Positions 6,521 to 14,339 of a DNA stretch of 21,825 bases are shown one piece after another. Positions within the stretch are counted from its first letter, which is position 1; every line of letters starts with the position of its first letter. The DNA is taken from the IMG/VR virus record IMGVR_UViG_3300028388_001086, positions 1 to 21,825 of that record; one strand, 5' to 3'. Source of the stretch: a virus. Position numbers and translations under genes: made by a program. The notes beneath the pieces are model-generated. The model did not search any database and was not told the origin of the DNA. It saw only the letters and a list, made by a program, of their open reading frames with translations.

Positions 6521-6756
6521 GAGCGTGGCTCTGGGAGTATCGCAAGCTCGTGAGCCTGGTGATGGCTCACGGGCAGTTCGAGGCCCGGCACTACCCTCTC
6601 GGGATGTTGACCGACGAACATAACCTATGTGTCCGAAGGGACAATAATGGTCATGTTACGACGGCAACCCTTCTACAACAGGCCGTTTCCGGTGTATTGT
6701 CGAAGAAGGGCAACAAGCTGTTCGAGAAGAGCATCGGAAAGCTCCTGGAGGACTAG
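6514..6756 (+). CDS. T-like C-terminal extension of the tail chaperone (expressed by -1 frameshift)
   Basis: This is the reading frame entered by the -1 slip at the C run. It adds 80 residues to the first 148 of the G-like protein. The join reads smoothly: SLRAWLWEYRKLVSLVMAHG, then a segment with YPLGMLTDEHNLC and a basic-acidic helix (LSKKGNKLFEKSIGKLLED). The first ATG in this frame (6562) and the GTGs near 6550 lack a convincing ribosome-binding site, which argues against separate translation. In lambda the gpGT fusion binds the tape measure protein through G and recruits tube subunits through T. A similar role is inferred here, although the T part is shorter than lambda's. The stop (TAG, 6754-6756) abuts the tape measure ATG. 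Confidence 0.7.
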   Translation, partial: SLRAWLWEYRKLVSLVMAHGQFEARHYPLGMLTDEHNLCVRRDNNGHVTTATLLQQAVSGVLSKKGNKLFEKSIGKLLED

Positions 6757-9700
6757 ATGGCGCGGCGCAATGTAGAACTGGTAATCCGAGCGCGGGACGA
6801 AGCGAAGACCGCACTCACGGCGATCAACAAGGCCCTGGACGACTTCTCTGGGAACACCCAGAGAGTTCGGGACGAAGCCTCGAAGACCGACACCCGGCTC
6901 GACTCCCTGGGCTCGGCCTTCCGCGAGCTACGGCAAGCGGTCGGCCAGCTTGGGGCCACCGGCCAGGTGGAGCGCCAGCTTCGCAACATCACGGGCGAGA
7001 TCACCCGCCAGGAAGCCGCCATCCAGCGCACGGAAGCGGCCCTCCAGGACTACTCTTCCAGGTTCGCTCAGACGCGATCCGAGACAGATCGCCTTGCCGC
7101 CACCCAGGCCCGTCTCTCGGGGGAACTGGAGCGCGGCAAGGCGGCTGTCGAACGGTCCCAGGCGGCCCAGCGTGCCCTGGCCTCGGCCACCGGCCAGGCG
7201 CAGCGCGCCCAGGACCAGTATGCCGCGCGCCAGAACAAGCTCAATGAACAGATCACCCGGCAGAACCAGAAGCTCCAGGAGTATGAGACTCGCCTGGCCT
7301 CTTTGCGCGGGGAGATCGCGAACACCGCGAAGCCGACTGCCGCTCTCGTGCGGAACTTCGAGCGCACCGAGAAGGCCATCGGCAACACGCGGGCGCGGAT
7401 CAATGATCTGGTCGAGACGCAACGCCTGATCTCGGTCGAGTCTGACCGCGCCGCACGATCCGTCCAGCGCGCGAACACGATCTACGGATCGCAGGCCGCC
7501 GCCCTGGATCGGAACCAAGCCGCGCTGGAGCGCACTGAGCAAGCCTACCGGGAATCCGCCGCAGCCGCCAAGGCATCGGCGACCGAACAAGCGCGCCTGG
7601 AGGCCGCCGCGAAGAAGTCGGCGGGGAGCCTAGAGCAACAGAACGCCGCGCTCCAGCGTGCGCGATCCGCATACGAACAGACCCAGGCCACGGTTCGGGA
7701 GACCGCCGACGCCCTGAGTAGGCTGGACGCAGAGACACGGCGCGGTCTTCTCCGCAGCCTCCGCGAACAGATCACTCGCGTATCTGACGCCCGCCAGTCC
7801 TACCGGGAACTGAGCGCCGAGGCATCGCGACTTGGCAATGAGCTTCGGAAGACGACGAACCCGACGAACGCCCAGGTCCAAGCCTTCGAACGGTTTCGGG
7901 TCGCGGCGGCCCAGGCTCGCCAGGAGTTCCGCGCCCAAGGCCAGGCACTCTCGAACCTTCGGTCGGTCCTTCGCGAGACCGGCGGGGATGTCGATACGAT
8001 CTCCAGCCGCGTGCAGCGGTTCCAGAACGTCCTCCAGGGCGCACGGAGCGGCTACGCAGGGCTCCAGCAGTCTTCCCAGGCGGCAGCAGCCGCAGCCGCC
8101 CGTCTGGCCCGCGAGCAAGGCCGTGCAGCCGGGAACACCGAGCGCCTTCGCGGCGGCACGGACAGGCTGGGTGCGTCCATGCGCCAGGGTGCCCGCTCCA
8201 CGGGGCTCTTCGCCAATGCCATCCGCCAGTTCTACGGCGAGACCCGCACGGCCTTGGGCTTCACTCAGCGTCTCCGTGGCGAGGTCCTGTCGCTGATCGC
8301 AGCCTATGGCGGCTTCTTCGCGGCTATCGAGGGCATCCGGGGCGTGGTCAACGCCTACCGGACCCTGGAGCAAGCCCAGAACCGTTTGAACGCGGTCTTC
8401 GATAACGATGAGATCGCGGTCGGCAATGAAATCGACTTCCTCCGGCGCACAGCGGATCGGCTCGGCATCCAGTTTGGCGTGCTGTCGCAGGAATACACCA
8501 AGTTCGCCGTCGCCACCCAAGGCACGAACCTGGAGGGCGAGAACACCCGGAACATCTTCCGCCAGGTGGCCGAGGCCGCCAGGGTCCAGGGCCTCTCCCT
8601 GGACAACCTCCAGGGCGTGTTCGTCGCTCTCACCCAGATCGTCTCGAAGGGGACGGTCTCGATGGAAGAGCTTCGGCAGCAGCTTGGCGACCGCCTTCCT
8701 GGCGCTCTGCAAATCCTGGCAGCGGGCCTCGGGAAAACCACGGAAGAGCTTATCGACCTGATCGAAAATGGTGAGCTATCGTCCGACTCCTTGATTGCGT
8801 TCGGCGACGAACTGGAGCGCCGTTTCTCCGGCCAGCTTCCAGCGGCACTGGAAGGCGTGAACACGGCCATCGGACGGTTCGAGAACGCGATCTTCAACGC
8901 CTTCGTCACCATCGGGCAGGGTGGGGCCATCGAGGGTTTCGCAGACCTCTTGAACGATCTGGTGGACGCGCTCGACACGGCGGCTGTCCAGGACTTCCTG
9001 ACGAACGTCGGAGCGGGTCTCCAGCAGTTCTTCAACATTCTCGGCCTGGTGGTCGAGAATTGGGACCTTTTGATCGTTGCGATCACCACCTTCATTGGGC
9101 TCAAGATCGCGCCCTTCGTCGTCGCGATCATTGGGCTCATGGGGCGCTGGCAAGCCATTGTTCGCCTAGCTCGTATTCGCACCGCTACACTAACCGGGGC
9201 CTTGGGTGGCCTGGCAGGCGGAGCACGGGGCGCAGCGGGTGCTCTGACGGCCTTGCGGGGGTCCTTGACGCTTCTCCTGTCTTCCACGGGAATCGGGCTT
9301 CTGGTGACCCTCATCGGCACCGGGATCGGTGTTTGGGCGACACGGGGGTCCGAGGCCACCGAGGTTATGATCCAGCACCGCCGGATCATCGACTCCGTGC
9401 GGAACGCTTACGATCAAGTAGGCGACTCGATCACCGAGATCAGAGACCGCTTGTCGAACCTCACGGCCATCCAGGTTGAAGGGCAAATCCGCGAGGCGGC
9501 TCGCCAGTTTGAGTCTGCGCTGAGTGAGTTCGAGGATGCAATCCCCCGAAACATCTTCGGGAACATCATCGACAATGATCGGATCGGGGGGTTCTTTACG
9601 GAAGTCGATGCGCTCACGCAACGTCTCCGAGATGGGGAGATCGACGTTGCCGAGTTCCGTTCCGAGCTTGAAGACCTGTCGCTGGAGATGCGTGACAACG

Positions 9701-11730
9701 TGCCGATCAACGCGGAGATGGCAGACCAATTCGATGCCTTGGCTCGTGCCTTGGTCGAGCCCGGAGAGAACCTGGAAGAGCTTCGCGATGTCCTGATAGT
9801 CCTGACCGGCGATGAAGAAGAAGCGGAAGCCGCGCTACGGCGGCTCTCGGGGGCTGTCGAGGACACAGGGGACGCCGCCACCGAAGCCGCCTCTCAGGCC
9901 GAACAGTTCGGAGCCGCTCTCCGCAGACTCCAAGAAGAAGTCCCAGGGTTGGTCGAAGAACTGGACCGCCTGGACCAGATCAACGTGCTCGCCCGCCTCC
10001 GAGACGAAGCCTTGGCCCTCGCCACGAACACGGAAGAGGCGATCGCAGCACTCGAAGCCTATCGTCTCGGGATCGCTAACCTGGACTCCGAAGGCATATT
10101 CGCTGGGGCGTCTGGAAGCGTGGAAGCCTCGGCAGCTTTGCTTCGAAACCGAGAAGGATTCCGAGAGACCCCGTATTGGGACGTGAACGCTCTCAGGATC
10201 GGTTTCGGGTCAGACACCATTACGTTGTCCGACGGCACGGTGCAGCGCGTTGTCGAGGGTATGCGTGTTTCGGTGGCAGACGCAAATCGCGATCTTATTC
10301 GCCGCATCGGCGAGTTCCAGGGCGTTGTTCGCGGGCAGATCGGCGGCGCAAGGTTCGAGTCTTTTTCCGATCAGCAGCAAGCGGTTTTGACCTCCATTGC
10401 GTATAACTATGGCAGTTTGCCTGGGCGCATCATTGAGGCGGTTCGGACGGGTTCTTCGGAAGAGATCGCCACGGCGATCAGGGGCCTCCAGAACGATAAC
10501 GAGGGCGTCAACAGGGAGCGTAGGCTCCAAGAGGCTGACATTTTCCAGCTTGGCGGTGCGGCGGACTTCGGTCCCTACGTCGAGGCAGAACGCGAGCGAA
10601 CCCGGCTGGCCGAGCGTGCGGCAGCGCAAGCCGAGCGTGAAGCCGAGGCAACGGCCCGGCGTATCGCCGACGCACAGTTCGGTATCGAGCAGCAGACCCT
10701 TCTCAATAACGGCAGGGAGCGTGAGGCGGCCATCGCGGAGGCTATCCGAGAAGCACGCCAAGAAAACGCGAATATCACCGAAGCCGAGATCGCCCAGGTA
10801 GCGGAATTGGCTGGCAGGCAGTTCGACCTCCAGGCCCAAGAAGAGGCCGCTACGACCCAACGAGAGCGGGCACGAGAGGTCGAGACGCAGATCAACGAAC
10901 TGGTGCAACAACGAACTGCGCTCCAGTCTCTCCTGGAGCAGCAGATCGCGCGAGGGGTGTCGGCAGACGCCATCGAAGAGACCCGTGCTGGCCTGGCGAG
11001 CGTGAACGAACAGCTTCAATCCGCTATCGAAAACGCCCTCCAACTTTTGCTCACTTTCGATCAGACAGACCCCGCAGTCGCGGCCATCGTGGCCCGTATG
11101 CAGGAACTCCAGGTGGAAGGGCAGACCGCCGCCCAGGGGATCAGGATCAGCTTCCAAGACCTATCCCAGGCGTTCACCGGGGCGTTCACCAACGCGGTCA
11201 ACGGGTTCGCCAACGCCATCGCAAACGGAAAAAGCGCAACTGACGCGCTTGCGAACGCCTTCCGCCAGTTCGCGGCAGACTTCCTTCGTCAGATCGCGCA
11301 GATGATCCTCCAACAGCTTGCCTTGAACGCAGCCCAAGCCATCGGGAGGATGTTCGGCTTCTCTGTTGGGGTGTCGCACTCCGGGGGGATTATCGGAGCG
11401 CTCGGCGCGGGGCTTAAGGTCTCTCCAGCATCGTTTGCAGGAGCTATGAGGTATCATTCTGGCGGGATCGCAGGGCTCCGGCCAAACGAAGTTCCGACGA
11501 TCTTGGAGCGCAACGAAGAGGTCTTGACGACCAGTGACCCCCGGCACGCCTTCAACATGGGCAAAGGGGGCGGATCGGGCGGCGCACGAGGCGGAAGCAT
11601 CAAGATCGTGAACGCCTTGAACTCGGAAGACCTGGTGTCGGAAGGGCTGTCGTCTCGCCGGGGTGAGCAAGCCGTGTTGAACGTCATTCGGTCCAACAGT
11701 TCCGTCGTGAAGGGGGTGCTGGATGGCTGA
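6757..11730 (+). CDS. Tape measure protein with embedded lysozyme-like domain
   Basis: This 1657-residue protein sets tail length and is ejected ahead of the DNA. GGAGG at 6747-6751 fixes its start. Residues 1-500 are an almost unbroken Ala/Arg/Gln/Glu-rich coiled coil. Residues about 530-730 match the conserved tape-measure domain (YRTLEQAQNRLNAVFDN, GTVSMEELRQQLGDRLPGAL, TAIGRFENAIFNAF). Hydrophobic segments at about 772-795 and 837-858 could insert in the inner membrane. Residues about 1118-1265 resemble a T4/GH24-type lysozyme: E1133 in REGF, D1142 nine residues later in YWDVNALRIGFGSDT, then FSDQQQAVLTSIAYNYGSLP. An Arg (R1148) occupies the position of the T4 catalytic Thr. The C-terminus is hydrophobic and glycine-rich. 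At roughly 0.15 nm per residue, as in lambda, the tail would be at most about 250 nm, less for the globular part. Confidence 0.93.
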   Translation: MARRNVELVIRARDEAKTALTAINKALDDFSGNTQRVRDEASKTDTRLDSLGSAFRELRQAVGQLGATGQVERQLRNITGEITRQEAAIQRTEAALQDYSSRFAQTRSETDRLAATQARLSGELERGKAAVERSQAAQRALASATGQAQRAQDQYAARQNKLNEQITRQNQKLQEYETRLASLRGEIANTAKPTAALVRNFERTEKAIGNTRARINDLVETQRLISVESDRAARSVQRANTIYGSQAAALDRNQAALERTEQAYRESAAAAKASATEQARLEAAAKKSAGSLEQQNAALQRARSAYEQTQATVRETADALSRLDAETRRGLLRSLREQITRVSDARQSYRELSAEASRLGNELRKTTNPTNAQVQAFERFRVAAAQARQEFRAQGQALSNLRSVLRETGGDVDTISSRVQRFQNVLQGARSGYAGLQQSSQAAAAAAARLAREQGRAAGNTERLRGGTDRLGASMRQGARSTGLFANAIRQFYGETRTALGFTQRLRGEVLSLIAAYGGFFAAIEGIRGVVNAYRTLEQAQNRLNAVFDNDEIAVGNEIDFLRRTADRLGIQFGVLSQEYTKFAVATQGTNLEGENTRNIFRQVAEAARVQGLSLDNLQGVFVALTQIVSKGTVSMEELRQQLGDRLPGALQILAAGLGKTTEELIDLIENGELSSDSLIAFGDELERRFSGQLPAALEGVNTAIGRFENAIFNAFVTIGQGGAIEGFADLLNDLVDALDTAAVQDFLTNVGAGLQQFFNILGLVVENWDLLIVAITTFIGLKIAPFVVAIIGLMGRWQAIVRLARIRTATLTGALGGLAGGARGAAGALTALRGSLTLLLSSTGIGLLVTLIGTGIGVWATRGSEATEVMIQHRRIIDSVRNAYDQVGDSITEIRDRLSNLTAIQVEGQIREAARQFESALSEFEDAIPRNIFGNIIDNDRIGGFFTEVDALTQRLRDGEIDVAEFRSELEDLSLEMRDNVPINAEMADQFDALARALVEPGENLEELRDVLIVLTGDEEEAEAALRRLSGAVEDTGDAATEAASQAEQFGAALRRLQEEVPGLVEELDRLDQINVLARLRDEALALATNTEEAIAALEAYRLGIANLDSEGIFAGASGSVEASAALLRNREGFRETPYWDVNALRIGFGSDTITLSDGTVQRVVEGMRVSVADANRDLIRRIGEFQGVVRGQIGGARFESFSDQQQAVLTSIAYNYGSLPGRIIEAVRTGSSEEIATAIRGLQNDNEGVNRERRLQEADIFQLGGAADFGPYVEAERERTRLAERAAAQAEREAEATARRIADAQFGIEQQTLLNNGREREAAIAEAIREARQENANITEAEIAQVAELAGRQFDLQAQEEAATTQRERAREVETQINELVQQRTALQSLLEQQIARGVSADAIEETRAGLASVNEQLQSAIENALQLLLTFDQTDPAVAAIVARMQELQVEGQTAAQGIRISFQDLSQAFTGAFTNAVNGFANAIANGKSATDALANAFRQFAADFLRQIAQMILQQLALNAAQAIGRMFGFSVGVSHSGGIIGALGAGLKVSPASFAGAMRYHSGGIAGLRPNEVPTILERNEEVLTTSDPRHAFNMGKGGGSGGARGGSIKIVNALNSEDLVSEGLSSRRGEQAVLNVIRSNSSVVKGVLDG

Positions 11731-13039
11731 TCCAGAATTGTTTGTCATCGCAGCCCCGAATTGGGGACGGTCTGTCACTCTTGGAGTCCAGTTCAAGACC
11801 AAGATTTTCAAGAGCCGTCTTGGGTATGAGACCAGGAGCGCCTTGAAAGAGTTCCCGAGCGTGGCTCTCGAATATGGTGTAACGGCGGCCAGGAAAGGTT
11901 CACCAGCGAGCCGCCAGTTTTTTGCGAGACGGTTGGCCGAGGACGTGATCTTCCCAGACCTCCTGTTGAAGACTTCTGCGACCAGCACAGGCGTCACCAC
12001 CGTCTCAGGCGATGTGGACGACCATCGGTTTGCGGTGGGCGAGAGGGTCTTCATAGAGGGGGAGCTATCTGGGCACCAGTCCGGCATAGTTCAAACCAAC
12101 GACAAAGCCGAAATCGTTTTGGACTCCTCCGTGGAGATGGTCCCTGGCGAGTCCGTAAAGTTATATCCAGGTCTCAGTGGTCGATTGGAGGGTGGACTGA
12201 AATCCCGGATGAGCACGTCGTCCGCAGCGGGGTTCAACGTTGCATTGAAAGCCCACAACGACCAGGGGCGTATAAAGGACCTCGTGACGTGGACTCCGAA
12301 CCAATGGTATAGGGATCGCCCTGTCGCGCTCTGGGCACCGAATTGGAGGGACTCCGTGTCTGAGGATTGGAGCCGAGATCAATTCAGCATGGACATCGAC
12401 TACGCGACTCCATTCTACAAAGCCAAGCGCAAGCACCCCGAGCGTGCGAGCAACCACACCACGCTATTGCGAACACCGGATGAAGCCGCCGAAATCGTTT
12501 CGTTCTTCTGTTTCTGTCGCGGCAGGCAGAAGAGTTTCTATGCGCCGACCTGGGTAGACGATTTCTTGTTCGAGATGCCTGTCACTGTCGGCCAGACAGA
12601 GATCAAGGTTTTCGGCCAGGACGCGCTCGATTTATACTCCAGGGGAGGGGTCTTCCAAAGCATCGCGATCAGAAAAGGGAGTATCTTCCACCTCTCGGGC
12701 ATCCTCGATTTCAGGGCCGATGGTCGGGATAGCGTCGTCACGCTATCGGACCCTATCCCCGCTTCTGTCGCTGGGGCAGACAGGGCGTCTTGGTTGCTCC
12801 GGCAGAGGTTCAATTCGGATCAGATTGAGTTCGAATACGTCACGGATTCCGTGTCCGAAGTGGAAGTGAAGATGGTCTCGGTCCTGGAGGATTACCCTGC
12901 GATCCGAGTGGACAATATCGAGATCGTGATCGACGGGAAATTCATTACGTTGGGGTCCGGTAGGGAAGTCTTGCCCTCCGACCAAGGCATCCGAAGCGAT
13001 GGGTTCCAGATCAGCATCAACGGGGACTACCTGACATGA
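11723..13039 (+). CDS. Distal tail (Dit-like / DUF2460-like) tail-tip protein
   Basis: This 438-residue protein overlaps the tape measure gene by eight bases, with AGGGGG at 11711-11716 as ribosome-binding site. Such proteins form the first ring of the tip below the tube. The N-terminus APNWGRSVTLGVQFKTKIF, then SRLGYETRSALKEFPSVALE, follows the pattern 'W...v......tdv..s..G.e.R..l...Pr..l.y' found in proteobacterial Dit-like proteins. A second APNW at residues 205-208 begins a similar unit (WRDSVSEDWSRDQFSMDIDY). It leads into LLRTPDEAAEIVSFF and CRGRQKSFYAPTWVDDF, typical of the family's conserved 'GR...fw.Ptw..D' segment. Between them lies a beta-rich insertion (about residues 85-160). The next gene is the DUF2163 hub, which supports the placement. 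The exact family label is from pattern memory. Confidence 0.72.
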   Translation: MADPELFVIAAPNWGRSVTLGVQFKTKIFKSRLGYETRSALKEFPSVALEYGVTAARKGSPASRQFFARRLAEDVIFPDLLLKTSATSTGVTTVSGDVDDHRFAVGERVFIEGELSGHQSGIVQTNDKAEIVLDSSVEMVPGESVKLYPGLSGRLEGGLKSRMSTSSAAGFNVALKAHNDQGRIKDLVTWTPNQWYRDRPVALWAPNWRDSVSEDWSRDQFSMDIDYATPFYKAKRKHPERASNHTTLLRTPDEAAEIVSFFCFCRGRQKSFYAPTWVDDFLFEMPVTVGQTEIKVFGQDALDLYSRGGVFQSIAIRKGSIFHLSGILDFRADGRDSVVTLSDPIPASVAGADRASWLLRQRFNSDQIEFEYVTDSVSEVEVKMVSVLEDYPAIRVDNIEIVIDGKFITLGSGREVLPSDQGIRSDGFQISINGDYLT

Positions 13040-13872
13040 CCGAAAAGTTTGTCCAAGAAATCGAAGGCGCGCATAGCGCGTATAGGCTCTATGAGTTCGA
13101 AGTGTCTGAGGGGGTCTTCTTCCGATACACGGACGCCGATGAAGACGTGTATTACCTCGGGAACGCCTTTCGGAGTGTCCCGATCACGATCAGCGCGACG
13201 GAAGACGACGGGACGTTGAAGAAGGTCTCGACCAAGGTCAAGCTCCCATACACGACCAAAATCGCGAAAGTCCTCCGCGTCGATCCGCCGAGCTATGTTA
13301 CGACAATAAAGGTCCTAGAAGGCGATTTTTCTTCTGGATTGGAAGAAGTGAGCCTGGTGTGGCAAGGCCGCGTGTTGAACAGCAAAACAGAGCCCCCAGA
13401 GACGGAACTGGAGTGCCAACCAGCTTCGACTTCTTTGCGCCGACCCGGCCTCCGCAGGCACTATCAAAGACCATGCCCGCACGCTCTATACGGGCCGCTC
13501 TGTCAGGCCGTGAAAGCGGACCAGCCTGTTGAACTCGTGGAGTTCTCAGGCGGCGTCTGGGTGCTGACTCTCCCGTCCTCTGGATACCTGGGGGCTGAGA
13601 CATACGAAGGGGGGCTCGTTTCTTGGGTGGACGAAGACGGCCTTCAAAGGAAACAGACCATCCTCCGAGCCGTAGAGGTATCAGGGAGCCTCCAGATCAC
13701 CGTCAACAAAGCTCTAGCCCCCCAAGGGGCGTTTACCGACCTGACCGTCAGGAAAGGGTGTAACCATACCGAGACGGCTTGCTCCACCTGGCACAACAAT
13801 ATCCAGAATTACGGAGGGTGCCCGTTCATCCCTCTCGACACGCCATTGAATAAACTGTCCACCTACTACTGA
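13036..13872 (+). CDS. Tail-tip hub protein, DUF2163/BR0599-like with probable Fe-S cluster
   Basis: This protein of 278 residues starts by ATGA overlap with the Dit-like gene. The N-terminal half is beta-rich (YRLYEFEVSEGVFFRYTDAD, then SVPITISATEDDGTLKKVST). The C-terminal half carries the cysteine signature of DUF2163-type and lambda gpL-type hub proteins: YQRPCPHALYGPLC, then RKGCNHTETACSTW, then GGCPFIP. Predicted ligands are C147, C156, C242 and C249. The spacings of 9 and 7 residues equal those I recall for the [4Fe-4S] ligands of lambda gpL (C173/C182 and C205/C212). C127 and C262 are extra. Family knowledge places it at the junction between Dit ring and central fibre, as in gene transfer agents. 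Cluster binding is inference from cysteine spacing. Confidence 0.82.
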   Translation: MTEKFVQEIEGAHSAYRLYEFEVSEGVFFRYTDADEDVYYLGNAFRSVPITISATEDDGTLKKVSTKVKLPYTTKIAKVLRVDPPSYVTTIKVLEGDFSSGLEEVSLVWQGRVLNSKTEPPETELECQPASTSLRRPGLRRHYQRPCPHALYGPLCQAVKADQPVELVEFSGGVWVLTLPSSGYLGAETYEGGLVSWVDEDGLQRKQTILRAVEVSGSLQITVNKALAPQGAFTDLTVRKGCNHTETACSTWHNNIQNYGGCPFIPLDTPLNKLSTYY

Positions 13873-13881
13873 GGGACCGGT

Positions 13882-14136
13882 ATGCCTTTCACACTAGCGA
13901 CCTTCTTGATAAGTCTGGCGGTGAGCGTGACGCTTACGGTGTTGGCCGCCCTCATCATGCCGAAACCCAAGCCCCCTAAGACGGAAGCTCAGGATTTCGA
14001 AGACCCAAAAGCCGACGCCGGGCGACCGATTCCGGTAGTTTTCGGGACCAAGACAGTGAAGGGCCTCGGCTTACTGTGGTATGGCGAGAAGACAACCAGG
14101 AAATACGAAATCAGCACTGGCGGCGGCAAGAAGTAA
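13882..14136 (+). CDS. Small membrane-anchored tail-locus protein
   Basis: This protein of 84 residues has AGGGA at 13872-13876 five bases before its ATG. Residues about 4-26 (FTLATFLISLAVSVTLTVLA) form one hydrophobic membrane segment. A proline/lysine linker (PKPKPPKTE) and a soluble part with AGRPIPVVFGTKTVKGLGLL and WYGEKTTRKYEI follow. The 'GRPIPVVFGT..vkG.n..WYG' stretch is a recurring pattern in small proteins encoded just before J-like tip proteins, and resembles the beginning of some tip proteins. Its role is unknown; it may chaperone the tip protein or anchor at the tail end. It stands where many DUF2163-type tail modules encode an NlpC/P60 cell-wall peptidase, but has no catalytic Cys/His pattern. 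Confidence 0.7.
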   Translation: MPFTLATFLISLAVSVTLTVLAALIMPKPKPPKTEAQDFEDPKADAGRPIPVVFGTKTVKGLGLLWYGEKTTRKYEISTGGGKK

Positions 14137-14147
14137 GAGGACCTGAG

Positions 14148-14339
14148 ATGGCAGACCGATTGAGAATAAAGCACATCCGAGAGGCCGGGCATTGCGTTGC
14201 GGGGGTTCGAACGACATGTGAAATGCACGGGTTCGATATGCGCCGACTTGTTCGCGAGGGCATCCCTTTGTCTGAATTGGAAGCAATCGAGGACGCAAAC
14301 GTCCAGCAGGTTGTCCGCATCGCGAAGGAGGACGTGTAA
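14148..14339 (+). CDS. Small conserved tail-locus protein, function unknown
   Basis: A 63-residue protein runs from the ATG at 14148, chosen because GAGG at 14137-14140 sits seven bases upstream; an earlier in-frame ATG at 14076 would lie inside the preceding gene. It is mainly helical: RLRIKHIREAGHCVAGVRTT, then MHGFDMRRLVREGIPLSELE and AIEDANVQQVVRIAKEDV. From memory, short proteins of the form 'lR...lC..G.r.w...hGlD...fl..Gi....l.atgDa.a..vve.a' occur right before J-like tip genes in several proteobacterial phages; this one fits, with Cys16 at the usual place. The stop codon directly abuts the next ATG (TAAATG). No biochemical role is known to me; the constant location suggests help with tip assembly. 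Confidence 0.7.
   Translation: MADRLRIKHIREAGHCVAGVRTTCEMHGFDMRRLVREGIPLSELEAIEDANVQQVVRIAKEDV

Noticed and set aside
6550-6756. Independent 68-residue gene between chaperone and tape measure
   Set aside because: No ribosome-binding site was seen at its GTG or ATG candidates, and the frame is open back to the slippery C run, so a frameshift extension explains it better.
7630-8712. Minus-strand open frame of 360 residues inside the tape measure gene
   Set aside because: It is an antisense shadow of the Ala/Arg-rich coiled coil; no ribosome-binding site or domain was seen.
14076-14147. Earlier ATG for the 63-residue protein, giving 87 residues
   Set aside because: It lies inside the preceding membrane-protein gene and lacks a spaced ribosome-binding site, while ATG 14148 has GAGG seven bases upstream.
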